DNA of 64,000 bases from Rhodobacter sp. Har01 (GCF_020564565.1 NZ_JAJCTD010000002.1:186001-250000); one strand, 5' to 3'; shown: positions 26,971-38,912, numbered from the stretch's first letter. Numbers and translations: made by a program. Notes: generated by a model not told the origin, from the sequence alone.

Positions 26971-27846
26971 ATGATCGCGCCGCGCCGCTTCCTCCCCTCA
27001 ATCGCTTCGCTGCAGGCGCTTGAGGCGGTGGAACGCCTTGGCACCGCCACTGCTGCCGCGCAGGAACTGTCGCTGACGCATTCCGCCGTCAGCCGCCAGC
27101 TCAGGTCGCTGGAAGATCAGATCGGTGTCACCCTGTTCCGGCGCGAAGGCAAGGGTCTGGCGCTGACGCCCGCCGGCGCCGACTACGCCCAGTCGGTGCG
27201 CGGCTGCCTGAACGACCTGGCCCGCGCCAGCCTCAAGATCCGCGCCAGCGGGTCGCGCAGCACCCTGAACCTGGGCATCCTGCCCGCCTTCGGCATTCAC
27301 TGGCTCAGCCCGCGTCTGCGGGCCTTCGCCGATGCGCACCCCGAGATCACGGTGAACCTGTCCACCCGCCTTTCGCCCTTCGACTTCAGCCGCGACAAGC
27401 TGGATGCCGCCATCCACTTCGGCGCCCGCAACTGGCAGGGGGTCGATTTCCTGGAACTGGCGGGCGAGCGTGTGATCCCGGCCTGCGCGCCAATGCTGGT
27501 GCCGAACGGCCCCGTCACCCCGCAAGACCTGCTGACGCTGCCGCTATTGCACCTGGAAAGCCGCCCCGGCGCCTGGGAGGAATGGTTCGACCGCGCCGGC
27601 AGCCCCGCCGCCCGCCTGCGCGGCATGCTGTTCGACCAGTTCGCCCAGATGGCCGAGGCCGCGGCACTGGGCTTCGGCGTCGCGCTGCTGCCCGACTTCC
27701 TGGCCGAGGCCGAATTCCGCCGCGGCCGTCTGGTGCCGGCCTACCCCAACTATTCCCCTGCCGAGGGCACCTATTTCCTGGTCTGGCCCCACCTGCGCGA
27801 CCCCGCCCGCCCGTTGCAGACCCTGATCCGCTGGTTGCAGGCCTAA
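26971..27846 (+). CDS. LysR-family transcriptional regulator (GcvA-like)
   Basis: The protein has 291 residues. The N-terminal helix-turn-helix ([18 protein letters not shown] at about 24-41) and L-F-R-R-E-G-K-G-L are of the GcvA/AmpR subgroup, which often has [11 protein letters not shown] at the start. The co-inducer-binding domain follows. TTGGAGGAAA gives a strong ribosome site before the ATG. By position it most likely controls the divergent E1-acyltransferase pair. Its end overlaps ureG by 4 bp on the other strand. Confidence 0.88.
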   Translation: MIAPRRFLPSIASLQALEAVERLGTATAAAQELSLTHSAVSRQLRSLEDQIGVTLFRREGKGLALTPAGADYAQSVRGCLNDLARASLKIRASGSRSTLNLGILPAFGIHWLSPRLRAFADAHPEITVNLSTRLSPFDFSRDKLDAAIHFGARNWQGVDFLELAGERVIPACAPMLVPNGPVTPQDLLTLPLLHLESRPGAWEEWFDRAGSPAARLRGMLFDQFAQMAEAAALGFGVALLPDFLAEAEFRRGRLVPAYPNYSPAEGTYFLVWPHLRDPARPLQTLIRWLQA

Positions 27847-28472
27847 GCCTGGTCCCGCAGGGTCAGCCCGCCCATCTGCACCAGGTGCCCCACGATCTCG
27901 GGCACCCCCTGCCCGCGCCGCAGGTTCGCCAGAACATAGGGCCGGCTGCCCCTTGCGGCCCGGGTGTCGCTTTCCAGCAGCGCGAGGTCCACCCCCACAT
28001 GCGGCGCCAGGTCGGTCTTGTTCACCACCAGCAGGTCGGACCGCACCAGCCCCGGCCCCTTCTTGCGCGGAATGTCCTGCCCCGCCGCGGTGTCGATCAC
28101 ATAGACCGTCAGGTCCGCCAGTTCGGGGCTGAAGGTCGCCGCCAGATTGTCGCCGCCGCTTTCGATCAGGATCAGGTCCAGGTCGGGGTGCGTGCGGCAC
28201 AGGTCGGCCACGGCGGCCAGGTTGATGCTGGCATCCTCGCGGATCGCGGTATGCGGGCAGCCCCCCGTTTCCACCCCGCGGATGCGGTCCAGCGGCAGGA
28301 CCTGCGCCCGCATCAGGTATTCGGCATCCTCGCGGGTGTAGATGTCGTTGGTGATGACGGCCATCGAGCACCGCGGCCCCAGCGCCCGCGCCAGCTGTTC
28401 CGTCAGCGTGGTCTTGCCGGCACCCACCGGGCCGCCGATGCCCACCCGCAAGGGGCCGTTGGGGGATGTCAT
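27843..28472 (-). CDS. ureG: Urease accessory GTPase UreG
   Basis: This 209-residue SIMIBI GTPase drives nickel insertion into urease. The P-loop G-G-P-V-G-A-G-K-T is at 13-21, the nickel-binding C-P-H motif is in E-T-G-G-C-P-H-T-A, and the N-K-T-D guanine motif comes later. The start at 28472 overlaps the ureF stop by 4 bp. It is the last gene of the urease operon. Cytosolic. Confidence 0.97.
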   Translation of the reverse strand: MTSPNGPLRVGIGGPVGAGKTTLTEQLARALGPRCSMAVITNDIYTREDAEYLMRAQVLPLDRIRGVETGGCPHTAIREDASINLAAVADLCRTHPDLDLILIESGGDNLAATFSPELADLTVYVIDTAAGQDIPRKKGPGLVRSDLLVVNKTDLAPHVGVDLALLESDTRAARGSRPYVLANLRRGQGVPEIVGHLVQMGGLTLRDQA

Positions 28473-29104
28473 GTGCGGAAGATCCTCGTCTCCATCGTCT
28501 CGTGCGCCATCGCCGCCAGATCGGCGCCGGGGGCAAAGGCCCAAAGTTCGTCTTCCCCCGCACCCACCGCCGCCCGGGCCACCTCGGAGATCAGCGGCGC
28601 CAGCCGGGCCAGCACCCGCTGCCCCTGGGTCTGGCCCAAGGGCAGGAACCGCACGGCCACCGAAACCAGTTGCGCCGCCACCCCCTGCAGGAACAGCGCC
28701 AGCACCTCGGCTTCCGGCAAGGGCAGGTCGCGGGTCGCCTCGGCGACGGCCAGCGGATAGGGCAGCGGGGCCATTTCCGGCCTTGTCAGAGCCTGAAATG
28801 CCCGCCCCAGCTCGGCCGCCTCGAGCGCCCGCTCTGCCGAAGGCAGGTAGGCGTCGAACAGGTCCGACAGGGCGTCCAGATCAGCCCCCGGGCGCCGAGC
28901 CATCGACAGGAAGACCGCATCCACCCGCGCCGAACCCAGCGTCAGCACAGCCTCGATCCAGTCCCGCAGGTCGTCGGAATTGCCGACCTGTCCGGACGAG
29001 ATCGCCCATTCCAGCCCCTGCGAATGCGCGAAGGCGCCGATGGGAAAGGCCGGCGACAGCATCTGCGCCAGCCGCAGCCGCGCGACGATTTCGTCTCTAT
29101 ACAT
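28469..29104 (-). CDS. ureF: Urease accessory protein UreF
   Basis: From the Met at 29104 the protein has 211 residues. [16 protein letters not shown] is the UreF hallmark near the N-terminus, and the rest is all-helical. UreF links UreG to the urease-UreD complex and gates GTP hydrolysis. An alternative Met at 29116 would overlap the ureE stop more deeply. It overlaps ureG by 4 bp. Confidence 0.95.
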   Translation of the reverse strand: MYRDEIVARLRLAQMLSPAFPIGAFAHSQGLEWAISSGQVGNSDDLRDWIEAVLTLGSARVDAVFLSMARRPGADLDALSDLFDAYLPSAERALEAAELGRAFQALTRPEMAPLPYPLAVAEATRDLPLPEAEVLALFLQGVAAQLVSVAVRFLPLGQTQGQRVLARLAPLISEVARAAVGAGEDELWAFAPGADLAAMAHETMETRIFRT

Positions 29105-29576
29105 GCGGAAAACCATGCGGCCCGTGGTCGTGCCCCAGCGTCCGGCCGTGCCCGTAGGCCCCGCCCTCTGGCCGGAACGGAGCGATCACATGCACCAGCT
29201 GCGCCCCCAGTTGCAGCAGCATCGCCTCCAGCACATGGTCCTGCCGGATCACCAGATGGTCCCCCGCCACCTGGCAGGGCGTATGCCGGTTGCCGATGTG
29301 CCAGGCCAGCCGCGCCAGCGCCGTGCCGCGCACCTGCACCACCGGCTCATCCGCCGCCGCCACCTCGATCCGCTGGCCGTCGTCGGTCTCCAGCGCGTCC
29401 CCGGCCTCAAGGCTGGTGGTGGCGGCCAGGTCCACCAGCACGCCCCGGCCATCATCGCAGACCAACCGCTTGCGGCGCAGGAAGCGCTCATCATAGCTCA
29501 GTGTCACGCGGCCCGCGACGGGGCCCGACCATTCTCCGGCGCGCAGCACCTTGCGGGCGGGAAGCGGGAATCCCAT
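29097..29576 (-). CDS. ureE: Urease nickel metallochaperone UreE
   Basis: This 159-residue protein has the UreE peptide-binding domain first, then W-H-I-G-N-R-H-T-P-C-Q, which contains the conserved metal-site His. The tail has several His (G-H-G-R, G-H-D-H-G-P-H and F-P-H-V) that can hold extra nickel. It starts 7 bp after ureC and overlaps ureF. It carries nickel to UreG in the cytosol. Confidence 0.95.
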   Translation of the reverse strand: MGFPLPARKVLRAGEWSGPVAGRVTLSYDERFLRRKRLVCDDGRGVLVDLAATTSLEAGDALETDDGQRIEVAAADEPVVQVRGTALARLAWHIGNRHTPCQVAGDHLVIRQDHVLEAMLLQLGAQLVHVIAPFRPEGGAYGHGRTLGHDHGPHGFPHV

Positions 29577-29583
29577 CGCGGCC

Positions 29584-31293
<1,710 letters not shown>

Positions 31294-31294
31294 C

Positions 31295-31600
31295 TCAAAG
31301 CTCTCCCATCACCTGCGCGTTGAAGCCGAACACCCGCCGCGCGCCGGCCAAAGGCACCAGCCGCACCTCGCGGGTCTGGCCCGGTTCGAAGCGGACGGCG
31401 GTGCCGGCTGGGATATCCAGCCGCTGGCCGCGCGCCGCCACCCGGTCAAAGGCCAGCCCGGGGTTGGTCTCGGCAAAGTGGTAGTGGCTGCCCACCTGCA
31501 CCGGCCGGTCGCCGGTGTTCGCCACCATCAGCACCGTCACCGGTGCGCCATCGTTCAGCACGATCTCGCCGGGGGCCGCGAAGACCTCGCCGGGGATCAT
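31295..31600 (-). CDS. ureB: Urease beta subunit UreB
   Basis: This 101-residue structural subunit begins with [16 protein letters not shown] is the UreB signature. [12 protein letters not shown] and F-G-F-N near the end are also standard. Its start overlaps the stop of the small HupE-like gene by 4 bp. Confidence 0.97.
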   Translation of the reverse strand: MIPGEVFAAPGEIVLNDGAPVTVLMVANTGDRPVQVGSHYHFAETNPGLAFDRVAARGQRLDIPAGTAVRFEPGQTREVRLVPLAGARRVFGFNAQVMGEL

Positions 31601-31767
31601 CGCCGCACCCAGCGGCGCAGCAGCCAGACCGCGCCAACCGCAGCGGCGACCATCGCCAGATGGTCCGGCTCGGTCAGCAGGTGGAACCAGCCGGCGCCGG
31701 AGTGGTCGCCCGTATGGGCGAAGGCGGCACCGGGCAGCAGCAGGGCGGGCAGGAGGATGCGGGTCAT
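31597..31767 (-). CDS. 56-residue HupE/UreJ-like membrane miniprotein
   Basis: From the Met at 31767 the product has a signal-like hydrophobic N-terminus (ends A-F-A), then H-T-G-D-H and [12 protein letters not shown], one hydrophobic span and a basic R-R-W-V-R-R end. The H-x-x-x-x-x-D-H-x-A-M pattern resembles the first conserved segment of HupE/UreJ nickel permeases, which are normally about 190 residues with several spans. It lies between ureA and ureB, overlapping ureB by 4 bp, so it is translated with the operon. I infer a role in nickel or metal handling at the membrane; a decayed remnant is the alternative. Confidence 0.65.
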   Translation of the reverse strand: MTRILLPALLLPGAAFAHTGDHSGAGWFHLLTEPDHLAMVAAAVGAVWLLRRWVRR

Positions 31768-31777
31768 GGGCGGCCTT

Positions 31778-32080
31778 TCAACGGATCGGATGGTGAACGG
31801 TGACAAGCTTGGTGCCGTCGGGAAAGGTCGCCTCGACCTGGACCGAGTGGATCATCTCGGGCACGCCTTCCATGCACTGCGCGGCGGTGATGACATGCGC
31901 CCCCGCCTGCATCAGGTCGGCGACCGACCGGCCATCGCGGGCGCCCTCGACCACGTAATCGGTGATCAGGGCGATCGCCTCGGGGTGGTTCAGCCGCACC
32001 CCCCGCGCCAGCCGGGCGCGGGCCACCATCGCGGCCAGGCTGACCAGCAGCTTCTCCTTCTCGCGCGGCGTCAGGTTCAT
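31778..32080 (-). CDS. ureA: Urease gamma subunit UreA
   Basis: This 100-residue subunit begins [12 protein letters not shown], the standard UreA opening. It has [10 protein letters not shown], then [21 protein letters not shown] and a V-H-x-P-I end. The frame is open upstream to 32155, but that is UreD coding sequence. Its start overlaps the ureD stop by 4 bp. Confidence 0.97.
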   Translation of the reverse strand: MNLTPREKEKLLVSLAAMVARARLARGVRLNHPEAIALITDYVVEGARDGRSVADLMQAGAHVITAAQCMEGVPEMIHSVQVEATFPDGTKLVTVHHPIR

Positions 32081-32910
32081 GCGGTCATCCCTTGCATCGC
32101 CCAGGTGCGGGGCAGCGGCGCCCCGGTCAGCCGGGCGACCACGCGCCCCAGCCACAATTTCAACGGCCAGCCGTCGCGCGCCATCGCCCGGGCCAGGCAG
32201 CGCCCGTTCCAGCCGGTGACGGCGGCCTGCACGCCATCAGGCACCGCCACCTCGCGCAGACCCGGCACTGCCGCCTCGGCCCCCGCGCCGCAAAACGCCA
32301 CCACCGCAAAGGCCACGTTCGGCCCCAGCCCCGCCGGGCGACCCGCGGCCGCCAGAATCCCCTCATCCAGCCGCTGCGCCTCGGCCCACAGGGGCCGCCC
32401 CGCCAGCGTCACCCGCCGACGGTCGCTTAGCCGCGCGCGCTGGGGCGCCTCGCCCATTGCCCGGCGCCCCAGCACCACGCTTTCCGTCAGCACGACCGAA
32501 GCCCCCAGCGCCAGATCGACCACCGTCTCGCGGTCCAGATGACTGCCCTCGAACAGAATCGTCTCTTGCGGCAACCAGCACAGCCGCCCCCCGGCCCCGA
32601 CCGACGCCGTAAGCTCAACCCGCGCCGCGCCGTCACGCGCCAGATAGGCCCGCTCGGCCGTCTGCGTTGTCGCGGTGGCCGTCACGCCTGCGCCAAGGTC
32701 GACCGCATAGCCCAACCGGTCGCCCGAGGTCAGCCCGCCCGAGGTGTTGAGGAACACCGCCTCGGGCGCCCCCGCCCCCTGCGGCAACAGCACCTTGGCC
32801 GAGCTGGACTGCGCCAGATCGGCCAGCGCCGCCCGCCCGTCGCGCAAGGCAAACTCCACGCGGGCGACGCCGCGCGATCGTTCCAGGGCAAGGACGGGAT
32901 GATGAATCAT
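32077..32910 (-). CDS. ureD: Urease accessory protein UreD
   Basis: From the Met at 32910 the protein has 277 residues. [12 protein letters not shown] and T-T-Q-T-A-E-R-A-Y are the UreD hallmarks, and W-L-P-Q-E-T-I-L-F follows. UreD scaffolds apo-urease for nickel delivery. It is the first gene of the operon, so the promoter should lie in the 130 bp up to the Anbu-operon end at 33041. No urea transporter gene is in the window. Confidence 0.95.
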   Translation of the reverse strand: MIHHPVLALERSRGVARVEFALRDGRAALADLAQSSSAKVLLPQGAGAPEAVFLNTSGGLTSGDRLGYAVDLGAGVTATATTQTAERAYLARDGAARVELTASVGAGGRLCWLPQETILFEGSHLDRETVVDLALGASVVLTESVVLGRRAMGEAPQRARLSDRRRVTLAGRPLWAEAQRLDEGILAAAGRPAGLGPNVAFAVVAFCGAGAEAAVPGLREVAVPDGVQAAVTGWNGRCLARAMARDGWPLKLWLGRVVARLTGAPLPRTWAMQGMTA

Positions 32911-33040
32911 GGGGCAAGCCTGCCCCGGGAACCCTGCAACGACAGCGCCTCTGGCGTCCTCAAGGCCCGGTTGCCGCGAAAGCAGGCGCCCCAGGCCCAA
33001 TCCTCACGCATCCTGCCCGAAAACCGGGCATCGCGAAAAC

Positions 33041-33772
33041 CTAGAAGGTAATGTCCGGCAGGCTGTCGAAGGCGCGCTTCAGCGCCTCGCCCCACCCCAG
33101 CGAGATGGTCTGGAAATAGGCGTCGTCGGCCTTCACCCGCCGCTCCATGCCACGCTTCAGGCTGTCGCGTTCGTAGATGTGCAGGTCCAGCGGCAGGCCC
33201 ACCGAAAGGTTGGCCTTGATGGTCGAATCGAAACTGACCAGCAAGAGCTTAACCGCCGCCTCAAAGCTCATGTCCGGGTCAAAGGCCCGCACCAGGATCG
33301 GCCGGCCATACTTGGTTTCGCCGATCTGCAGGAAGGGCGTGTCGTCGCCCGCCTCGATGAAGTTGCCTTCGGGATAGATCAGGAACAGCCGCGGCTCTGA
33401 TCCCTTGACCTGCCCGCCCAGGATGATGGTGGCGTTGAAGGCGGATTCGCCCTTCATGCCGCCCCCGGTGCGTTCCGCAATCACGTCGACCAGCAGCTGC
33501 CCGACATGCCGGGCGACCTGGTACATCGACGGCAGGCCCAGAATCGAAGGCGCACGGTCGCCCGGCGCCTTCATCCGCTCGTCGATGGTGGAAATCACCG
33601 CCTGCGTGGTGGCCAGGTTGCCGGCCGTCATCAGCGTCACCACGGTGTCGCCGTCATCGGTCCAGGTGAACATCTTGCGGAAGGTCGAGATGTTGTCGAC
33701 GCCGGCATTGGTCCTTGTGTCCGACATGAACACCAGGCCCCGGTTCATCTTCAGGCCCACGCAATAGGTCAT
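33041..33772 (-). CDS. Anbu (ancestral beta subunit) proteasome-like peptidase
   Basis: This 243-residue Ntn-hydrolase begins M-T-Y-C-V-G-L. After Met removal Thr2 would be the N-terminal nucleophile, with the S-D-T-R-T-N-A-G-V-D segment supplying the Asp/Arg surroundings. It belongs to the COG3484 Anbu family, not HslV or the 20S beta subunit. Published comparative genomics places Anbu with transglutaminase, alpha-E and ATP-grasp proteins, exactly as here, and suggests processing of a peptide made or attached by the amidoligase. It is the last gene of the four-gene unit. Confidence 0.9.
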   Translation of the reverse strand: MTYCVGLKMNRGLVFMSDTRTNAGVDNISTFRKMFTWTDDGDTVVTLMTAGNLATTQAVISTIDERMKAPGDRAPSILGLPSMYQVARHVGQLLVDVIAERTGGGMKGESAFNATIILGGQVKGSEPRLFLIYPEGNFIEAGDDTPFLQIGETKYGRPILVRAFDPDMSFEAAVKLLLVSFDSTIKANLSVGLPLDLHIYERDSLKRGMERRVKADDAYFQTISLGWGEALKRAFDSLPDITF

Positions 33773-33781
33773 CGCCCGCCC

Positions 33782-34585
33782 TTACTGCTGCATCTGCTGC
33801 ACCTCGACCGCGACCGACAGCCGTTCGTCGGCGCGCCCGAAACGGGTGCCAGTTACAGGCGCAGCCTCGCTGTAGTCCAGCCCGGTTGCAATGCGAACAT
33901 AGCGGGCATCGGGGCAGATGTTGTGCGTGGGGTCGAAGGCCACCCAGCCCAGTTCTGGCAGATGCGCCTCGGCCCAGGCGTGGGTGGCATCCTGCGCCAC
34001 CCGGTCGTCCATCATCAGATAGCCCGAGACATAGCGCGCCGGCAGACCCAGCAGCCGCGCCACCGTCACGAAGACATGCGCCAGGTCCTGGCAGACGCCA
34101 TGGCCCGCGGCCAGGGTGTCCTCGGCGGTCCAGCCGACATGGCTGACGCCGGTCTCGTAGGCCAGGCTTTCGTGCACCGCCGCCATCAGGGCATGACACC
34201 GCTCAAGCGGCGGGCCGGGCGGCACCTGCGCGGCCATCTTCCGGCAACCGGTGCCGGGCCGGGTCAGCGGTGTGGCCCGCAGGAACATCCACAGCGGCAT
34301 GAAGCCGGCCTCGGCGCCGATCACGCCCGCGGTATCGCGGCTTTCCACCTCGCCCTCGATCACCAGGCTGATCCGGCGGGTGCCGGACTCAAAGCTGATC
34401 AGGTCCACCCGGTTGCCGTGCGCGTCGTCGAACGACAGCTCCTTGCGGCCCCCGGTCACCCGCGTTTCCCAGGCCAGCACCTCTTGCGTCGGCCCGTCCT
34501 TCGGCGTCAGCCGAACCTGTTGCAGCGCATAGGGCACCGGCGCGTCATAGTCGTAGGTCGTGGTATGGGTGATCCGCAGGCGCAT
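33782..34585 (-). CDS. Transglutaminase-like cysteine peptidase family protein
   Basis: From the Met at 34585 the protein has 267 residues. An N-terminal beta domain (Bact_transglu_N: I-T-H-T-T-T-Y-D-Y) is followed by the papain-like core. The triad is Cys165 (H-G-V-C-Q-D), His202 (A-T-H-A-W) and Asp218 (F-D-P-T-H). No signal peptide is seen, so it is probably cytosolic. It could cleave or form amide bonds of the peptide handled by the rest of the operon. It starts just after alpha-E and ends 9 bp before the Anbu start. Confidence 0.9.
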   Translation of the reverse strand: MRLRITHTTTYDYDAPVPYALQQVRLTPKDGPTQEVLAWETRVTGGRKELSFDDAHGNRVDLISFESGTRRISLVIEGEVESRDTAGVIGAEAGFMPLWMFLRATPLTRPGTGCRKMAAQVPPGPPLERCHALMAAVHESLAYETGVSHVGWTAEDTLAAGHGVCQDLAHVFVTVARLLGLPARYVSGYLMMDDRVAQDATHAWAEAHLPELGWVAFDPTHNICPDARYVRIATGLDYSEAAPVTGTRFGRADERLSVAVEVQQMQQ

Positions 34586-34590
34586 CCGGT

Positions 34591-35535
34591 CTACTCCGAG
34601 AACCGGAAGTCGATCTCGCATTGCCGGCCGACGGCAAAGATCTCGCGCAGGAAATCCTGGATGTACTCATGCAGGCCGGCGTCAAAGATCGTCTGGATCG
34701 GCCGCGACAGGCGCTTCTCGATCAGCGCCTCGGTCAGTTCCAGCGTCTGCGACCGCGCGCCGTAGTCAACCGCCAGATAGCGCAGGTTGTCGGCGATCTT
34801 GTCCACACAGAAGGCCAGGCTGCGCGGCATCCGCCGGTCCAGGATCAGGAACTGCGCTATTTCCAAGGGCCGCACCGTCTGGCCGTGGGTCATGCGGAAC
34901 CCGCCCTCGGCGCTGACCGACCGCAGCAGCGATTCCCACTGCACGTTGTCCAGCGAAGACCCCACCGACAGGGCCGAGGGCAGCAGGACGTAATATTTCA
35001 CGTCCAAGAGCCGCGCCGTGTTGTCGGCGCGTTCGACGAAACTGCCGATGCGGGCAAAGTTGTAGATCTCATTGCGCAGCATGGTGCCGGCCATGGCGCC
35101 GCGCACATGCGCGCTGCGCTGGCGGATGCCGGTCAGCACCTGCGGCAGGTCGCGTTCCGGCACCCGGCGGGCCAGCGCTTCCTTCAACTGCATCCAGCTT
35201 TCGTTGACGCTTTCCCAGACCTCGCGCGTCAGCGCGGTGCGGACCAGCCGCGCGTTGTTGCGCGCCGCTTCCACCACCGACAGCACCGACGACGGGTTGT
35301 CGCGGTCGCGCAGCATCCAGTCGATGGCGGCTTCCTTGGTCACCGTGGGATACTTGGCGCCATAGCTGTTCAGGCTGGCCGCCGTCATCAGCACGCTTTG
35401 CCATTCGTCGTCCGACCGGCTGCGCGTCAGCGCGATGCGCTGCCCGGCCTCGACCAGCCGCGCGGTGTTCTCGCTGCGCTCAAGGTAGCGGAACATCCAG
35501 TACAGCCCGCCCGCCGTCTTGCCCAGCATGGTCAT
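34591..35535 (-). CDS. Alpha-E domain protein (DUF403)
   Basis: The protein has 314 residues, is all-helical and matches the alpha-E family through G-L-Y-W-M-F-R-Y-L-E-R-S-E-N-T-A-R near the start and F-V-E-R-A-D-N-T-A-R-L-L-D-V-K-Y in the middle. The two E-R-x-x-N-T-A-R segments are conserved polar patches and may be a repeat of the same helix pair. Its biochemical role is not established. It always sits next to circularly permuted ATP-grasp proteins. The start overlaps the ATP-grasp stop (ATGA). Confidence 0.9.
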   Translation of the reverse strand: MTMLGKTAGGLYWMFRYLERSENTARLVEAGQRIALTRSRSDDEWQSVLMTAASLNSYGAKYPTVTKEAAIDWMLRDRDNPSSVLSVVEAARNNARLVRTALTREVWESVNESWMQLKEALARRVPERDLPQVLTGIRQRSAHVRGAMAGTMLRNEIYNFARIGSFVERADNTARLLDVKYYVLLPSALSVGSSLDNVQWESLLRSVSAEGGFRMTHGQTVRPLEIAQFLILDRRMPRSLAFCVDKIADNLRYLAVDYGARSQTLELTEALIEKRLSRPIQTIFDAGLHEYIQDFLREIFAVGRQCEIDFRFSE

Positions 35536-36956
35536 TCGTCCAGCACCCAGGTGTCCTTGGTGCCCCCGCCCTGCGACGAGTTCACCACCAGAGACCCCTT
35601 CTTCAGCGCCACCCGGGTCAGCCCCCCTGGCGTGATCGTCACCCCTTCGGGCGACACCAGAACATAGGGCCGCAAGTCCACATGCCGCGGCGCCAGCCCG
35701 GCGTTGGTAAAGATCGGCACCGTCGACAGCGCCAGCGTCGGCTGGGCGATATAGTTCGCGGGCTTCGCCTCCAGCTTGGTGCGGAACTCGGCGATCTCGC
35801 GCTTGCTGGCCGTCGGCCCCACCAGCATCCCGTAGCCGCCAGAGCCATGCACCTCCTTGACCACTAGGTCGCAAAGGTTGTCGCAGACATATTTCAGCGA
35901 CTCGGGGTCGTTGCAGCGCCAGGTCGGCACGTTCTGCAGCAGCGCCTTTTCGCCGGTGTAGAATTCCACGATTTCCGGCATGTAGCTGTAAATCGCCTTG
36001 TCGTCGGCGATCCCGGTGCCGGGGGCGTTGGCGATGGTGATCCCGCCCCCGCGGTAGACGTCAAAGATGCCCGGCACGCCCAAGGCGCTGTCGGCGCGGA
36101 AATTCAGCGGGTCCAGGTAATCGTCGTCCACCCGGCGATACAGCACATCGATCGGCCGATAGCCTTGGGTCGTCCGCATCGCCACCTTGCCATCCACCAC
36201 CCGCAGGTCGTGGCCTTCCACCAGCTCGACCCCCATCTTGTCGGCCAGGAAGCTGTGCTCGTAATAGGCGCTGTTGAACAGCCCCGGCGTCAGCACCGCC
36301 ACCACCGGCTCATCCGCCGCACAGGCCGGCGCGCAGGCCGCAAGGCTGCGGCGCAGCGCCTGCGGATAGTTCGACACCGGCTGCACGCGGTTCTTGGCGA
36401 ACAGTTCGGGGAACATCTGCAGCATGGTCTCGCGGTTTTCCAGCATGTAGCTGACCCCGCTGGGCGTCCGGGCGTTGTCTTCCAGCACAAAGAATTCGTC
36501 TTCGCCGGTGCGCACGATGTCGATGCCGACGATGTGGGTGTAGACGCCCCCCGGCGGCGCTACGCCCATCATCTGCGGCAGAAAGACCGCGTTCTTGGCG
36601 ATCATCTCGACCGGAATCCGCCCGGCCCGCAGGATTTCCTGCCGGTGATAGATGTCGTGCAGAAAGGCGTTCAGCGCCCGCACCCGCTGCTCGATCCCGC
36701 GGCTCAGCCGGCTCCATTCGCGGCCCGATATGATGCGCGGGATGATGTCAAAGGGGATCAGCCGCTCGGCCGCCTCGGCCCGGCCATAAACGTTGAAGGT
36801 GATGCCGGTCAGGCGAAAGATCTCCTCCGCCTCGCGCTGCTTTTTCCGCAGCCGGGCGGCGTCCTCATCCTTCAGCCAACCATCGAAGGCGGCATAAGGC
36901 GGGCGCAGCGCACCGTCGTGCCCATGCATCTCGTCAAAGATCGCAGTCTCGCTCAT
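35532..36956 (-). CDS. Circularly permuted ATP-grasp protein (CP_ATPgrasp)
   Basis: From the Met at 36956 the protein has 474 residues. It shows F-D-I-I-P-R-I-I, A-V-F-L-P-Q-M-M-G-V-A-P-P-G, then V-L-E-D-N-A-R-T-P-S-G-V-S-Y and the late S-G-G-Y-G-M-L-V-G-P segment, which is typical of this amidoligase-like ATP-grasp family. It is predicted to form amide bonds between amino-acid-like substrates. It is the first gene of the minus-strand unit ATP-grasp, alpha-E, transglutaminase, Anbu. An upstream Met at 37037 is less likely, because the extension lacks similarity. Confidence 0.9.
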   Translation of the reverse strand: MSETAIFDEMHGHDGALRPPYAAFDGWLKDEDAARLRKKQREAEEIFRLTGITFNVYGRAEAAERLIPFDIIPRIISGREWSRLSRGIEQRVRALNAFLHDIYHRQEILRAGRIPVEMIAKNAVFLPQMMGVAPPGGVYTHIVGIDIVRTGEDEFFVLEDNARTPSGVSYMLENRETMLQMFPELFAKNRVQPVSNYPQALRRSLAACAPACAADEPVVAVLTPGLFNSAYYEHSFLADKMGVELVEGHDLRVVDGKVAMRTTQGYRPIDVLYRRVDDDYLDPLNFRADSALGVPGIFDVYRGGGITIANAPGTGIADDKAIYSYMPEIVEFYTGEKALLQNVPTWRCNDPESLKYVCDNLCDLVVKEVHGSGGYGMLVGPTASKREIAEFRTKLEAKPANYIAQPTLALSTVPIFTNAGLAPRHVDLRPYVLVSPEGVTITPGGLTRVALKKGSLVVNSSQGGGTKDTWVLDE

Positions 36957-37187
36957 GGCCTGATCTTGAGCCTTCGCCTTGCCGGCTGGCAAGGCCGGCC
37001 TGCACGTTTTCCAGCCTATGCCCTCGCGATTGCCCATTTCTTGGGCGCTGCCAGGTGACGGAGGGCGCGGCCGGCTGCATCACGAAGATTTCAGCGCCGT
37101 GGCGAAGGGCGTCGGCGGCCCGCATTGCCTGTGGACGCCGGGGCCGCTAGCTTGTCGGCCAAGGCTGCCCCGAGGAGAAGCCCGCCG

Positions 37188-38912
37188 ATGCCCCGCCTGT
37201 TGCTGACTGCCGCCCTGACCGCCCTGTCGCTGGGCCTTTCCGCGCCCGCCGTGCTGGCCGAGGCGGCCGATGATGACGGCGATCCCGGTGCCTATCTTGC
37301 CGCCCGCAATGCCGAGGCCAACGGAGATTTCCGTGCGGCCGCCGCTTGGTATGCCCGCGCCGCGCTGGCCGATCCGTCGAACCTTCGCATCCTGGAAGGC
37401 TCGATGTTCGCCAACCTCAGCCTCGGCAAGGTGGATCTTGCGGCCCAGGTCGCCGCCAGACTGCAAGCCGGCGGCGTGGAAAGCGCCGTGGCCGCCATGG
37501 CGCTGGTCGCGGACGAAGCGCTGCGGGAAGACTACACCGCCCTTGTCGCCGCCGGCGAAAATGGCCGCAGCGTCGGCCCGCTGCTTGACGAACTTGCGCT
37601 GGCCTGGGCCAAGCTGGGCGAAGGCCGCATGTCCGACGCGCTGGCCGATTTCGACAAGGTCGCCGCCACCAAGGGGTTCGAGGCCTTCGGCTATTATCAC
37701 AAGGCCCTGGCCCTGGCGCAGGCGGGCGATTTCGAAGGCGCTGACGCGATCCTCTCTGGCAAGGTGGCCGGGCCGATCAACCTAAACCGCCGCGGCATCC
37801 TGGCCCATGTGCAGATTCTCAGCCAACTGGAGCGCAATCCGGAAGCTCTGGCGTTGATCGACCAGGCCTTCGGAACCGAGCCGGAACCCTACCTCGACAG
37901 CATCCGCGCCAGGCTGAAGGCTGGCGAGCCGCTGGCCTTCGACACCGCCCGCACTGCCCGAGACGGCATTGCCGAAGTGTTCTTCTCGGTCGCCACCGTG
38001 CTGAATTCGGAAAGCGATCCGATCTACACGCTGCTGCATGCCCGTATTGCCACCATCCTGCGCCCAGACCACGCCGAGGCGCTTCTGCTGACCGCGGCGA
38101 TGCTGGAAAACACTGAGCAATACGATCTGGCGGTGGAGACCTACGCCACTTTCGCGCCCGACAACCCCAACTATTACAGCGCCGAGATCGGCCGCGCGGA
38201 CGCACTTCATGCCGCTGGCAAGAAGGATGCCGCCATCGAGGCGCTTCAGGTGCTGGCGCGCAGCCATGGCCAGATCGTGCTGGTACAAAGTGCGCTGGGC
38301 GACATGCTTCGCCGCGAGGAGCGCTGGGCCGAGGCCATACCGGCCTATGACGCCGCCATCGCGCTTCTGCCCGAGGTGCGGACAGAGCACTGGCCGCTGT
38401 TCTTCAGCCGCGCCGTCTGCGAGGACAGCCTCAAGAACTGGGACAAGGCCGAGGCCGATTTCCGCAAGGCGCTGGAACTGAACCCGAACCAGCCGCAGGT
38501 GCTGAACTACCTTGGCTACAGCTTTGTCGACCGCGGCGTGAACCTGGACGAGGCGCTGTCGATGATCGAACGCGCGGTCAAGGCCGAACCGGAGTCGGGC
38601 TACATCATCGACAGCCTGGCCTGGGTCTATTTCCGCCTGGGCCGCTATGCCGATGCGCTGGCGCCGATGGAGAAAGCCTCGCTGCTGGAGCCGGTCGATC
38701 CCATCGTCACCGACCACCTGGGCGATGTCTACTGGGCGGTGGGGCGCCAGCGCGAGGCCGAATTCCAGTGGCGCCGCGCGCTGTCGTTCGGGCCGCAGGA
38801 AAAGGACGCCATCCGCATTCGCCGCAAGCTTGAGGTCGGCCTTGATGCGGTGCTGGCCGAGGAAGGCGCCAAGCCCCTGGAAGAGGTCGAAGCCGCCGCA
38901 AATGGCAACTGA
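37188..38912 (+). CDS. Exported tetratricopeptide-repeat protein
   Basis: From the Met at 37188 the protein has 574 residues. A signal peptide of about 23 residues ends A-V-L-A, and a GAGGAGAAG ribosome site precedes the ATG. The remainder is a series of TPR helix pairs. The clearest are [27 protein letters not shown] and [12 protein letters not shown]. Related alphaproteobacterial TPR proteins are periplasmic or outer-membrane-associated adaptors. The last 11 bp overlap the ispE start, so ispE translation is probably coupled. Confidence 0.85.
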   Translation: MPRLLLTAALTALSLGLSAPAVLAEAADDDGDPGAYLAARNAEANGDFRAAAAWYARAALADPSNLRILEGSMFANLSLGKVDLAAQVAARLQAGGVESAVAAMALVADEALREDYTALVAAGENGRSVGPLLDELALAWAKLGEGRMSDALADFDKVAATKGFEAFGYYHKALALAQAGDFEGADAILSGKVAGPINLNRRGILAHVQILSQLERNPEALALIDQAFGTEPEPYLDSIRARLKAGEPLAFDTARTARDGIAEVFFSVATVLNSESDPIYTLLHARIATILRPDHAEALLLTAAMLENTEQYDLAVETYATFAPDNPNYYSAEIGRADALHAAGKKDAAIEALQVLARSHGQIVLVQSALGDMLRREERWAEAIPAYDAAIALLPEVRTEHWPLFFSRAVCEDSLKNWDKAEADFRKALELNPNQPQVLNYLGYSFVDRGVNLDEALSMIERAVKAEPESGYIIDSLAWVYFRLGRYADALAPMEKASLLEPVDPIVTDHLGDVYWAVGRQREAEFQWRRALSFGPQEKDAIRIRRKLEVGLDAVLAEEGAKPLEEVEAAANGN

